Origin: Pieris napi
Taxonomy: Eukaryota > Arthropoda > Insecta > Lepidoptera > Pieridae
DNA length: 64,000 bases
Direction of reading: 5' to 3'
Assembly: GCF_905475465.1 (NCBI RefSeq)
Contig: NC_062242.1
Span: forward strand, 4,305,501 to 4,369,500
Made by a program: the position numbers and the translations under genes
Notes under the pieces: model-generated
What the model saw: the letters and a program-made list of their open reading frames with translations, nothing else
Told to the model about the DNA's origin: nothing
The model's database searches: none
Shown here: positions 46,721 through 56,631 of the stretch, piece by piece
Layout of the letters: each line of letters opens with the position of its first letter
How positions within the stretch are numbered: the first letter of the stretch is position 1

Positions 46721-48016
46721 AAGGGTATTTCAACAAGAAGTTTGTTTTTCAATTGTGGCAACACCGAGAACGTGATAGTTTTGACATTTAGTTTTTGGCG
46801 GTATTCGTAGCAGGTGCTTTGGCAATTATTACAATGAATTCAATTTCGCTCGAAAATCGCATTAAAATAATTCAAATCCACTATAAAAATGGTGGTTCTG
46901 TTAAAGTTACATTTCGTAAAATTCGTGATATTTTCGGCCAGCATAATCGTCCTTCTGAGACCGCTGTTAAGAATTTGGTCGCGAAATTTGAGTCGACAGG
47001 CTCGGTACAAAATGTGCCAACACCAACACGTGTTCGACCGGGTCATTCAACAGAAAACATCGCCGCTGTGAGCCACAGTGTTGAAGAAGATCAAAATTTG
47101 TCAATTTCACGACGTTCTCAACAATTGGGGTTATCCAAAAGCACAACATGGCGAATTTTGCGAAAGGATTTGGCTTTGAAGCCTTACAAGATTCAACTGG
47201 TGCAGGAATTAAAGCTGATCGACCATTCAAATCGCCGCAGATTCGCTCAGTTCATTCAGGAACAACCTGCTGGTTTTTCTGAAAAAATCATTTTTTCAGA
47301 CGAAGCCCATTTTCATTTGTCAGGGTACGTCAACAAGCAAAATTGTCGCATTTGGGCTTCTGAAAATCCTAAAGCAATTATTGAGAAGGCTTTGCATACT
47401 CAACGTGTTACTGTGTGGTGCACTATGTGGTCTGGAGGCGTGATTGGGCCGTTTTTTTTCGAAGATGAGGCTGGAAATGCGGTAACAGTCAATGGATCAC
47501 GGTATCGCGAGATGTTAACCACTAAATTTTGGCCTATTATTGATGACATGGATATCACTGAAATGTGGTTTCAACAGGACGGTGCCACATGTCACACAGC
47601 CAATGAAACGATCAATTTATTGCAAGCCAAATTTCCCGAGCGCATAATTTCGCGAAATTCAGCTGTTAAGTGGCCAGCCAGATCGTGTGATTTAACACCA
47701 CTGGATTATTTTTTGTGGGGCTATGTTAAAGACAGAGTCTATACGGAGCCAATCGAATCGATTGCAGCCTTAAAACTCAAAATCCGTGATGTCATTAACG
47801 AAATTGACCCTCCATTTTGCCAAAAAGTGATTAAAAATTTTGATGAAAGAATCAACATCTGTCAGCGTGGTCGTGGTGGACATTTGCCAGATATCATTTT
47901 TCATTCATAATTGCCAAACTTTTCTCTTTGTAATACAATAAAAATTTTATTCATTTTCCTCTAAATTCTTTGTTTTATTTTGTTTTAGAAAACAAAGTTC
48001 TTGTTGAAAAACCCTT
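46721..48016 (+). mobile_element. Apparently complete mariner-type DD41D transposon
   Basis: Inverted ends AAGGGTATTTCAACAAGAAG and AAGGGTTTTTCAACAAGAAC (complement of the right side) lie next to TA on both sides (46719-46720 and 48017-48018). The 1.3-kb element holds one uninterrupted transposase gene with short non-coding flanks. It sits inside the piggyBac element, so it arrived later. Confidence 0.9.
46834..47910 (+). CDS. Tc1/mariner-superfamily transposase, DD41D type
   Basis: 358 residues from the first ATG that leads the conserved helix-turn-helix (MNSISLENRIKIIQIHYKNG). Cut-and-paste transposase: two N-terminal helix-turn-helix domains bind the terminal repeats (residues about 1-110, with a linker rich in Pro/Thr/Arg and GRP-like RVRPGH). 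A DDE/D nuclease follows. The catalytic Asp residues are in IIFSDEAHFH, WFQQDGATCH and LTPLDYFLWG. I count 41 residues between the second and third, which places it in the DD41D branch. No stop or shift is present, so this copy could encode active enzyme. The ORF is open a further 13 codons upstream without an ATG. Confidence 0.92.
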   Translation: MNSISLENRIKIIQIHYKNGGSVKVTFRKIRDIFGQHNRPSETAVKNLVAKFESTGSVQNVPTPTRVRPGHSTENIAAVSHSVEEDQNLSISRRSQQLGLSKSTTWRILRKDLALKPYKIQLVQELKLIDHSNRRRFAQFIQEQPAGFSEKIIFSDEAHFHLSGYVNKQNCRIWASENPKAIIEKALHTQRVTVWCTMWSGGVIGPFFFEDEAGNAVTVNGSRYREMLTTKFWPIIDDMDITEMWFQQDGATCHTANETINLLQAKFPERIISRNSAVKWPARSCDLTPLDYFLWGYVKDRVYTEPIESIAALKLKIRDVINEIDPPFCQKVIKNFDERINICQRGRGGHLPDIIFHS

Positions 48017-48462
48017 TATATTTTGTCGCACACTAAAAAAAAATGAGCCTTGTAGGGTTAAATTTAGTATTGAAAAGCAGCAACAGAGTGCAGTATAATA
48101 TAATTTGTCTTCTATTATGTTACTGATATTGGCTTTCTAATTGTCGGAAAGCAATATTGGTTAAATCTCCAATTACCTAGAATCAGGCATGAATGTTCAC
48201 AGGCAGCTACAATATTCGAATATTAAATGAAATCATGACGAAGTATTAATAAATAATTAGTATTTATATTTTGTAACTCCGTTACTTTAGGTTATTTTAA
48301 TATCCTTGTTGGTTGTACTGAACTGTAACTGACTTGTGTCTAGTATGTGTTATTATGTAATTTACACGATTATGTTATAATATATTGTTGTTATTTATCT
48401 ATCTACGGAGGAGTTTAATTACAAACACCGTGACACGGGAATTTTATATTTTATATATTAAA

Positions 48463-48852
48463 CTAGCGACCCGCCCCGAGTCACGGAATTCACGAGTGAT
48501 TTGAGAGCGACCGTCGATGCGAAAACCGCTGTGTGAGTTCGAAAAGTGAGTTACAGAATCGCAGGGCTGCCCGTGGACAGCACGCGTTAATTTGGATATT
48601 TTGATAAATTTCGCCTGCGTTTGCAATGTAAGCGGAAAAAATTTAATTATTTACGACATCACCTCAGAAACCTCAAAAATAACAGTATTTCTCCACTGTT
48701 AATGGATGTTATTATACATATAAACCTTCCTCTTTAATCACTCTTTCTATTTAATAAAACCGAATTAAAATCCGTTGCGTAGTTTTAAAGATTTAAGCAT
48801 ACATAGGGATATAGGGACAGTGAAAGCGAGTTTGTTTTATACTATGTAGGGA
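48463..48852 (-). mobile_element. Helitron-like or related dispersed repeat
   Basis: On the minus strand it starts TCCCTACATAGTATAAAACA and ends CGGGGCGGGTCGCTAG followed by T. The end and the internal AAACTACGCAACGGATTTTA are familiar from abundant lepidopteran non-autonomous Helitron-like elements. The 5' flanking base is G, not A, so the start is less certain. Confidence 0.5.
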
Positions 48853-48963
48853 CTAATAAGCAGCACCATATAAGAATCGTGAAGCATTTGGCAGCAATTT
48901 TTTTGTCGCTTTGTTGGTAACATAAAGAACAATATCTGTTAGGTTAATTTTTTATTTGCAAAT

Positions 48964-49168
48964 ATTAAATAAACTCATTAAGAAATACAAAAATTATCAC
49001 TATTGTCGGTTTGAGAATAGAAAACGCTTGATATTGGCTCGACCTATTCAAACGGTCGGTATAATGGGAAAGCTTCTCAAGCTTTTTGCAAATAGACGGG
49101 AGCAGGGAATACAATCTCATATTGATTCGGACAATAACGATAATTATAGACTATTTTATTACTACTGA
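48964..49168 (+). CDS. Possible exon or chance ORF
   Basis: An open frame ending in TGA at 49168 with a basic middle (KRLILARPIQTVGIMGKLLK). A GTTTGAG acceptor at about 49014 is poor. No domain, and no matched donor or partner. Listed only because the composition is less AT-driven than its surroundings. Confidence 0.12.
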
Positions 49169-50239
49169 TAAAAATACCATTTATAGATAAGAATTTTAAT
49201 GTTTTTTCTTAATTCCGAAAATAATTTATTACATGCTTGTAGGGTTCCTAGGTTTACAGGTGGTTTATATATTAGAGGATATAATTTTCACTTTATGTTA
49301 CTATATACTGTTATACGAGTACGCGTATAACAAAATATTGAACTTATGCTAATGCTATGAATTAAAAAGCTATGGTGTGCTAAAGAGAGTGCCTACGTCT
49401 AAAAATATTTCCCGGGATTAACTCCGACGTCTTAAGTAATCGCCACGCTTATAAAACTAAGAAAACTTGAGTGAAAAAATTATCCGGCTTTTTTATATGC
49501 TAATCTTCAAATCTTGTGTAATTCACTCTCTATATAGTATTACTATACATTGAGGAACAATATACCTACTATAATACGCCGCGCCAGCTGTCTACTCTCC
49601 ATCCGTCTTACGAAACCTACACAAAATAATTAAAATTAGTATCAAATAATTCAAATAGGAAAATTCAAGTAGCCATTTTTTATTCGCGTCAGTCTGACCA
49701 AAACGTTAATAATAAAGCTTTAGACGTTTCGCAAAATTAAACCTTGATGTATTGACTTAAGGTCCAATTCCACATGCATCAATATATTTGAGGAAAGAAA
49801 CAAATGAATCAAAACCGTAACCACGAAGCACGAATAATAATAGCACGAAGGTTCATAATCTTTTAAAAAAACATCCGTCTTACGAATTTGTCCTAACGCG
49901 AGTTTAACATTTTTTATCCATTCCAAAAAGTGCTCAACGCCGCTAAAGAAGTTTTCACTTCAATAACGTAACGGAAATACCTGTCACTTGTTGAAAAGCT
50001 TTCGAATACTTAATTAAACGATTTTCACTCCCAGCACATAACTTATGTAGAGCGGTGAGCCGCACGCAGCCCGCGAGTTGGGGGGGCTGAAACGGTTTAA
50101 TGCCACGTACACTATGAATGGGCAAAATAGGTTATATTGCCTACAAAGGATAGGATTATGTGATGGCAATAACTTGTCCATGTAATAATGCTTTTAAATA
50201 CTAAGTGAAATGTTTTCCGCTTTTGATAAATTTCTTATG

Positions 50240-50425
50240 TTGAGGGTTCAGATGCGCTGGGCCTCCTAACCCTCGATTTGGGACGAATTTGTGAATATGT
50301 TGGATGATGTTTGTAAAGGTCCTCCGTCAAAGGCCGGAACGCAGCCACTAAAATGGCGATGACTGAGCTTTTTAGGTGTCCCGCAGGGTCTTTTGCCCCC
50401 TAAATATATAAAAATGTCTACCTGA
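50240..50425 (+). repeat. Dispersed repeat fragment
   Basis: TCCGTCAAAGGCCGGAACGC and the GTCTTTTGCCCCCTAAATAT end resemble the 3' tail of lepidopteran LINEs or their SINE derivatives. Limits approximate. Confidence 0.4.
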
Positions 50426-51176
50426 CCAGCCTTGGCATTCTAATAATCTGTGATTTCAACTCGTAACCTACTTCACATAAGACTATTATCATCTGGATGT
50501 ATTGCTACAATTTTAGGAATATTCTAGCTTAACAAAAATGCTATCAGTGTCAGCTTAAACGGATTCTATCAACGAATAGACTCGTATCTTAAATTCAAAA
50601 TGTTACTAAAAGTGGAAAATTATGAAGTACCACTAAGGTTTCCAAAGAAGTTAACAATTTTGTTGTTCAATAGCAAATCTAAAGTCATATGTAAGTTAAA
50701 TTTTAAATATTGTTTAGGTTTTGAACCTTCAAAGTCCATTCATGAAATATAAAAAAAGTATTAATTTATAATATTTATGAAGTAAATTTTATTTTAAATA
50801 TTCATAATAAAATTGATAAGTATGTTGGATCAAAAATCAGCTTTCAATTGCTCAAATCTTAATCTACACCATTTCAAGTGATCAAAATTATGAAAAATTT
50901 AAATAAATGATAACATTTCGTAAAATAAGATATGGCAATATGACATCTTATTCTTTAATTCAGAAGCAATCAATAATTAAGAATTAGTTATAGCATGTTG
51001 ACTTCAGCACTAAACACACCCTTATGGGTCTTAGCTATATATTTGTTTCATTAACCAATGTTTTTAAGTACTTGGATTTTTTTGGTCTAAATACAACAGT
51101 CTCACATATAGTTTTTATTAAACCTTGCATAGATACTACATTTTTTCCTCGTTGAAAGTTTTATATGTTTTTACAG

Positions 51177-51497
51177 GTTTCTTCCACCACAATAAAATTC
51201 GTACCATTTCTTGATCAAATTTTCAGAGCCTGGACTCGCCAGATTTATTCTCTACTCGATTTTAGAGTCAATATACGAAAACTGCAAAAATACACCCTCG
51301 CGAAATACAAAGCGATGAATGAATTATTGCGACGTAGTAAAGCTTTATACACTATACTATTTCATATTCTCCTCAGTCTAACGGGGTTATTAGAGTATTT
51401 TTTTGCAAGCATACCAGGAACCAAGCATACCATAGAACCTTCCAGGATAAACTCTGATTGGGAAGCTGACATTTTACCCATTAAAATAATCTTCTGA
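51177..51497 (+). CDS. Candidate terminal exon of the tentative secreted-protein gene
   Basis: A TATGTTTTTACAG acceptor opens a 106-residue frame that starts VSSTTIKFVPFLDQIFRAW and ends with TGA. It is Lys/Arg/Leu-rich, with a hydrophobic stretch near its middle (LYTILFHILLSLTGLLEYFF). Start phase 0 fits the exon ending at 35514, which would make a protein of about 139 residues across 22 kb. No domain recognised. The link to upstream exons is inference. Confidence 0.35.
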   Translation, partial: VSSTTIKFVPFLDQIFRAWTRQIYSLLDFRVNIRKLQKYTLAKYKAMNELLRRSKALYTILFHILLSLTGLLEYFFASIPGTKHTIEPSRINSDWEADILPIKIIF

Positions 51498-51761
51498 GCA
51501 TTTAAGTCCCGTAATTGTTATTTTTATGAATGATTTCTGATGATTTCTAAGGACACTTTCTAAAAACTACACACACATCACAGGAACTATAGAATTTTGT
51601 GCTCAGCTGATATAAAATTGAGTACAGTTTCCTATTACCTAAGATAGACGCTATTGTGTCCGCTATAATAAACGGAGGAACTGACTTTGGGAAAATAGAA
51701 TAGTTTCGCTATAATTGTGTTTTATTATTCATAAAAGGCACTTAAAAACTTTTCCAACGTA

Positions 51762-51944
51762 ATGGGACCGAATGCTAAAATTTTGTCATCAATTATACTT
51801 TCTACTACTGCACTGAACTTTGAATATATTTACATAGTAAATGAAAGTAAAGCTCTTAGACGCCTGGTTTTTAAAAAAATACTTTACGATCCTTACAGTG
51901 TTATTAAATTACAAAATTTACTCCGCCAACTCGACATTTATTAA
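51762..51944 (+). CDS. Short ORF of 60 codons, unknown
   Basis: ATG at 51762 to TAA at 51944, encoding a Leu/Ile/Lys-rich peptide. Composition is what AT-rich DNA gives by chance. No signal peptide or domain. Kept at low confidence because it follows the candidate exon at 51177 by only 265 bases. Confidence 0.12.
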   Translation: MGPNAKILSSIILSTTALNFEYIYIVNESKALRRLVFKKILYDPYSVIKLQNLLRQLDIY

Positions 51945-52098
51945 GACACAAAAAGTTTCTTTTAAAAAATTCGTAAGTTTTTTTTCTTCCTGCTTAGCAA
52001 AGTTTAAACCGACCGACTTGAATAACTATTAGTAGATGGAAATATAGAGTTTAGAGAGATGTTTTCTTGAGCTTTCAATTAAGCGGAAAAGCATCTTT

Positions 52099-52258
52099 TG
52101 TTGGGTTATAAGTGTGCAGCGGTAGTCGCGTGCAGCAGTCCAGTTTATTAAATTATTGACAATATAAAAACATAACAAGACCATAGCAACGCCAACTTTA
52201 AATAACGAACTATGACGATATAATATGTATGCAAATTACCAAAGAGTTTCCTCTAATA
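52099..52258 (-). repeat. Copia 3' LTR
   Basis: 160 bp, TATTAG...CCAACA on the minus strand. It carries the purine-rich tract just upstream of it (plus coordinates 52259-52268). Reads identical to the 5' LTR. Confidence 0.95.
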
Positions 52259-52336
52259 CACCCCCTTGATTTGCATACACATTTAACAACAAATATGTAC
52301 TAAATAGTCATTACAAAAATATACAGACATGCAATC

Positions 52337-55300
52337 TTAATCTACACCTAACATTGAGATGCAGCGGTAATGTTTCTGTCTTTGTAAAGCTTTTGTTAGC
52401 ACATCCGCCGCCATCTCCTCGGTAGACACATACGATAATTGTATGTCAGTATTCTCCCTTAAAACACTTCTTATAAAATAATATTGAATATCGAAATGTT
52501 TAGTTCGGGCGTGGAAGACTGGATCCTCCGATAGAAATAAGGCACCTTGATTATCGCAGTACAACACTATGTTCCCGAAATCGCGCAACCCTATCTCTTT
52601 CATAAGACTATTCAGGTAAACTGCCTCTTTTATCGCCAAATTTAAACTAATATATTCGGCTTCGCACGTTGAAGTTGCTACGCATTTCTGTTTCTGGGAT
52701 TTCCATGAAATCGCAGCCCCTCCTAACAAAAAAGCATACCCGGAGTATGACTTCCTATCTATAGGACAATTTGCCCAGTCAGCATCCGAATAACCAATTA
52801 AGCTCTTACCTGTTTTTCGATAAATCAGTCCATAATCGGCTGTCCTCTTAAGATAACGAAGTAATCTTTTCACCGCATTCCACTGTATCTGTCCAGGATT
52901 ATCACAAAACGCTGCTAATCTTGTCACGGCGTGTGTGATATCCGGACGAGTTCCTGCTGAAAGATAAATCAAGCTTCCGATTAATTCTCTATATGGACAT
53001 TCCTTCTCCAGCGGAATTTGTGAACCATCGGGTCTAAAATTCACCTCCATCGGCGTGGTCACTGTTTCTTTACAATTCTCCATGCCGAATTTTATCATCA
53101 AATCATTAATATATTTTTGTTGTGACAGTTTCGTGGCATACTCATTTCTGACAATGTCAATGCCTAAAATATATTTCGCCAGTCCATAGTCTTTTAAATC
53201 AAACTCTTTGGAAAGTTCATCTTTGAAAGATTGTATGAGACCTTTATTGCGTGAAACTATCAGTAAATCATCAACATAAACCGCTAAGTATATAGACGTA
53301 TCAATGGAGTTACCGTCCAAATAGTAGAGACACGGTTCCTTCAAAGACTGTTTAAAATGCATTGACTTCAATTTATTGTCAAGTCTTTTGTTCCATTGAC
53401 GTCCAGCTTGTTTCAAGCCATACAGTGATTTCTTCAATCGACATACATCTCCACCTGTCTTCAGATCATTTAACATCTTACGAGCCTGCTCTTTTAAGCT
53501 TTCGTCTCTTTCTTCTTTAATAATTCTACCTAAGCACTCTGTCAACAATTCTGGAACCTCCATATAAATTTCCTCGTCAAGATATCCATTCAGATATGCA
53601 GTATTGATATCCAACTGGTGTATCTCCATGTCTAATTCAACCGCGAGCGCTGTAAGCAGTCTTATCGTGTCTAGTCGGACGACAGGTGAAAAAGTGTTTC
53701 GGTAATCGATGCCATATCGTTGACTGTAGCCCTTGGCTACCAACCGTACTTTCTTCTTCTCGGTTTTGTCAACGTTCAGCTTCGTTGTCAATACATATCG
53801 GCATCCTACCGCTTTTCGATTTCTCGGCTTTTGAACAATTTCCCATGTTTCATTTTTTACAAGACTTTTGACCTCAGACAATATTGCTTCCTCCCATAGA
53901 GCACGTTCAGCGCTACTTAGGGCATCCCCTAAGGAAGTTTCCACAGTCAACGCAACATCCTCAGGTAAAGTTTCTTCTGCACGGCCATTATTATCATTGG
54001 GTATCATTTTATAGACCTTCTTAGGTCGGCCAACTTGGCCTTTCTGAAGTTTTGGTCTTCCGGGACCTCTCTTATACGTTACCTCTGTATCAGCTTGCGC
54101 TATTTCACTATCTTCCTCATGACATAGAGAAGGTGAACCAAGGGGTGAATCAGTCGTCTCCACGATCATTTCTCGAGTTCCTGAATAAGATGTACTTGGT
54201 ATTACGTCCACCTCTACATATTTCGGCTTCGGTGTATCAACATCAGCAGAAAATTGATCTAGCTGAAAAGGATCATGAGTAATTGCCGATTTCCTGTCAT
54301 CATTAGTATCGAGCCTCGTCTTGCAGAATTTCACATCCCTAGCTATAATGGTTTTATGGTCTACTGGTATCCATACCTTATATCCCTTTTGGTTCATTGG
54401 ATATCCAATAAATATTCCATTGACACTTCTGGCAGCAAATTTGTCCTTGGTTGGACTCTTGTCTAGAACATAAACTTCAGCTCCAAACTTCTGAAGATAC
54501 TCAATCTTCACTGGAGAGCCAAACCACTTCTCGTACGGAATTGTACCACCCAAACTACTCGTGGGACAACGATTCCTAATATGACATGCCACCAATACAG
54601 CATCTCCCCAAAAACCTGCTGAGAGATTAGATGAAAGTAACATACACCTAGCCATTTCAACTAATGTCCTGTTCATTCGTTCTGCTACGCCATTCTGCTG
54701 TGGGGTTTGAGGTATAGTCAGCCTTCTTATTATCCCCTCTTGTTTCAGGAATTGATCAAACTTATTATTACAGTATTCTCCACCGTTATCAGTTTGTAAA
54801 TACTTTATTCTCTTAGCGGTAAGGTTCTCAACATAGCTCTTGTATTCTTTGAAACATTCCAGAACACCACTCTTACTCTTCAGTAAGTAAACTTCGCACC
54901 ATCTAGTACAATCGTCAATAAACGTGACAAAATATTTTGCACCATCGACAGTTTCATTTCGAATTGGCCCAACTACATCGGAATGGATGATGGACAGTTT
55001 TTCGTCACATGGTCCACTCGACTTGGAAAATGGGAAAGAAGTCATCTTACCCTGCACACAATACTTACAGTCGTATAAAATATTTATATTTGACATATCA
55101 ACTTTAATGCCCACATGACCTAATACTTTTATTAAATCCTTCACATTTAAGTGACCTAAACGTTCGTGCCAGGATAGTAAATCGTTCTTAGTTTCGGAAA
55201 TCGCAGAAACAGAAGCATGGCCCTCCCGCATATAATAAAGGTTGTTTTTTCGATCTGCTATGAACTTAATATTCCCTTCAGAATCGGTTACATAAGCTGA

Positions 55301-56416
55301 ATCTTTCTTAAAAGTTACATTAAAACCTTTGCTTGTAATTTTAGATACGGAAATTAAGTTGCATCGCAAATCGGGAACATATAAAGTGTCTGATAGTTTT
55401 ATCGGAACCTCCCCATTCAAACTCACAGTTCCTTTACCTTTTGCAAATGTACTCACATTGGTGGCCAAACTTAACTTACTACTGCAATTTGTCAAGGTGT
55501 CAAATTTTCCTTTCGATCTACAAAGGTGCGATGTACACCCACTATGTATGAGCCAGTTTCCTCCACATCCCGAACCAATCACTCCGTTACACTCTGAAAC
55601 AGATAGAACACATGAGTTAAAATTCTCACTAGCACCTAACTCACTAACACATTTTGAGTCCTGCCTTGTTCCTTTACACGGGCATTCCGAAGCTTTATGC
55701 CCAAATTTATGACATCTGTAACATTTAAATTTAAACGCTTGATCCGGTTTATAATTCTGCGGATTTTTAGATGTAGAACTCTTCGTGGTTTTTCTCCTAG
55801 CGAACATTGCTGACGACCCCCTCTCTGTCTCCTTCCTTTGCTGTCGCCTAGAGGCATCTTCTTCAAGAATTTTAACTTTCAAAGAATTCGGGTCTGGCAA
55901 TGAATCTCTAGTCTCCATCGCACATCTAAAGTTCTCATAACTTGGGGGCAGACTATAGAGTAAAATAATAGATGCAAGATCATTATTTATATTTATGTCC
56001 ATGTCTAGTAACTTTTCTTTGGCTTCAAAGAAGCTTAACAGATATTCACGCATGTCGTCCTCCTCACACATCTTGTGTAATATGAGCTGCTTTAACAGTG
56101 TCGCTTTCTTAGCGGGACCCGAAGACGCGAAGATGCTTTCTAATTTGAACCAACATTCTCGCGACGTACTCGTCCCCTTAATGTGTCGTAGCTCACCTGG
56201 ACTAATTGAGAGAATAATCTCCGCTCTCGCCTTTGCATCCGCCGCTTCCCAAAGCAACGCCTCTGCTGGCTCAGCTGGCTTCTTAATGCTACCATCCACA
56301 TAGCCCCACACATCGCTCTTGATCAATAGAGCATGGGCCTGGATTCGCCATGAGTCGTAATTATCACGGCTTAGTAATTCTATCCGCACACTCGCCATCG
56401 TTACTAGGTTAAGCAC
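52337..56416 (-). CDS. Copia gag-pol polyprotein, 1359 residues, protease active-site substitution
   Basis: One uninterrupted frame. Domains in order are Gag (about 1-220), then a CCHC knuckle (CYRCHKFGHKASEC). The protease follows, with NWLIHSGCTSHL where D-S-G is expected (His291, codon 55546-55544). The integrase has HERLGHLN and a His/Cys pair, then HSDVVGPI, TDNGGEY and NGVAERMNRT. The reverse transcriptase has LDINTAYLNG and VYVDDLLIVS (YVDD at 1047-1050). RNase H has YSDADWANCP and STCEAEYISL. Order integrase before reverse transcriptase defines copia. It makes element cDNA in cytoplasmic particles and integrates it. The first Met codon is at 56416; a start a few codons inside (MASVRIE) is possible. 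The Asp-to-His change should block polyprotein cleavage, though the rest looks intact. Confidence 0.95.
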   Translation of the reverse strand: MLNLVTMASVRIELLSRDNYDSWRIQAHALLIKSDVWGYVDGSIKKPAEPAEALLWEAADAKARAEIILSISPGELRHIKGTSTSRECWFKLESIFASSGPAKKATLLKQLILHKMCEEDDMREYLLSFFEAKEKLLDMDININNDLASIILLYSLPPSYENFRCAMETRDSLPDPNSLKVKILEEDASRRQQRKETERGSSAMFARRKTTKSSTSKNPQNYKPDQAFKFKCYRCHKFGHKASECPCKGTRQDSKCVSELGASENFNSCVLSVSECNGVIGSGCGGNWLIHSGCTSHLCRSKGKFDTLTNCSSKLSLATNVSTFAKGKGTVSLNGEVPIKLSDTLYVPDLRCNLISVSKITSKGFNVTFKKDSAYVTDSEGNIKFIADRKNNLYYMREGHASVSAISETKNDLLSWHERLGHLNVKDLIKVLGHVGIKVDMSNINILYDCKYCVQGKMTSFPFSKSSGPCDEKLSIIHSDVVGPIRNETVDGAKYFVTFIDDCTRWCEVYLLKSKSGVLECFKEYKSYVENLTAKRIKYLQTDNGGEYCNNKFDQFLKQEGIIRRLTIPQTPQQNGVAERMNRTLVEMARCMLLSSNLSAGFWGDAVLVACHIRNRCPTSSLGGTIPYEKWFGSPVKIEYLQKFGAEVYVLDKSPTKDKFAARSVNGIFIGYPMNQKGYKVWIPVDHKTIIARDVKFCKTRLDTNDDRKSAITHDPFQLDQFSADVDTPKPKYVEVDVIPSTSYSGTREMIVETTDSPLGSPSLCHEEDSEIAQADTEVTYKRGPGRPKLQKGQVGRPKKVYKMIPNDNNGRAEETLPEDVALTVETSLGDALSSAERALWEEAILSEVKSLVKNETWEIVQKPRNRKAVGCRYVLTTKLNVDKTEKKKVRLVAKGYSQRYGIDYRNTFSPVVRLDTIRLLTALAVELDMEIHQLDINTAYLNGYLDEEIYMEVPELLTECLGRIIKEERDESLKEQARKMLNDLKTGGDVCRLKKSLYGLKQAGRQWNKRLDNKLKSMHFKQSLKEPCLYYLDGNSIDTSIYLAVYVDDLLIVSRNKGLIQSFKDELSKEFDLKDYGLAKYILGIDIVRNEYATKLSQQKYINDLMIKFGMENCKETVTTPMEVNFRPDGSQIPLEKECPYRELIGSLIYLSAGTRPDITHAVTRLAAFCDNPGQIQWNAVKRLLRYLKRTADYGLIYRKTGKSLIGYSDADWANCPIDRKSYSGYAFLLGGAAISWKSQKQKCVATSTCEAEYISLNLAIKEAVYLNSLMKEIGLRDFGNIVLYCDNQGALFLSEDPVFHARTKHFDIQYYFIRSVLRENTDIQLSYVSTEEMAADVLTKALQRQKHYRCISMLGVD

Positions 56417-56450
56417 TCTAGTTCCCCCTTTTTTTTTTTAATTTACTAGA

Positions 56451-56464
56451 CTGGGCCCATAACC
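56451..56464 (-). other. Copia primer-binding site
   Basis: GGTTATGGGCCCAG on the minus strand, next to the 5' LTR. It is complementary to an internal part of initiator tRNA-Met, the primer type used by copia. Confidence 0.85.
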
Positions 56465-56466
56465 TT

Positions 56467-56626
56467 TGTTGGGTTATAAGTGTGCAGCGGTAGTCGCGTG
56501 CAGCAGTCCAGTTTATTAAATTATTGACAATATAAAAACATAACAAGACCATAGCAACGCCAACTTTAAATAACGAACTATGACGATATAATATGTATGC
56601 AAATTACCAAAGAGTTTCCTCTAATA
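56467..56626 (-). repeat. Copia 5' LTR
   Basis: 160 bp, identical to 52099-52258 as far as I can read. It should hold the element promoter. The LTR begins TA rather than the usual TG on the coding strand, but ends in CA. Confidence 0.95.
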
Positions 56627-56631
56627 TCTTT

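Larger units (their letters stand above)
44957..48057 (+). mobile_element. Decayed piggyBac element with nested mariner
   Basis: Ends are CCCTACAAGGC in inverted orientation, each flanked by TTAA (44953-44956 and 48058-48061), the piggyBac target site. Subterminal inverted words (CCACATACGGTACGTTGAGC near 45324 and the complement near 46610) also pair. A mariner-type transposon (46721-48016) interrupts the 3' region. Without it the element is about 1.8 kb, shorter than usual for an autonomous copy, which implies an internal deletion. Confidence 0.88.
52099..56626 (-). mobile_element. Ty1/copia LTR retrotransposon, very recent insertion
   Basis: Two 160-bp LTRs (52099-52258 and 56467-56626) that I read as identical, flanked by the 5-bp duplication TCTTT (52094-52098 and 56627-56631). 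On the minus strand the primer site GGTTATGGGCCCAG follows the 5' LTR after three bases (complementary to initiator tRNA-Met, as in copia). A purine-rich AAGGGGGTG tract precedes the 3' LTR. A single long gag-pol ORF fills the interior. Confidence 0.97.

Noticed and set aside
53686..56303. Plus-strand ORFs up to 127 codons inside the copia element
   Set aside because: Shadows of the 1359-codon gag-pol frame.
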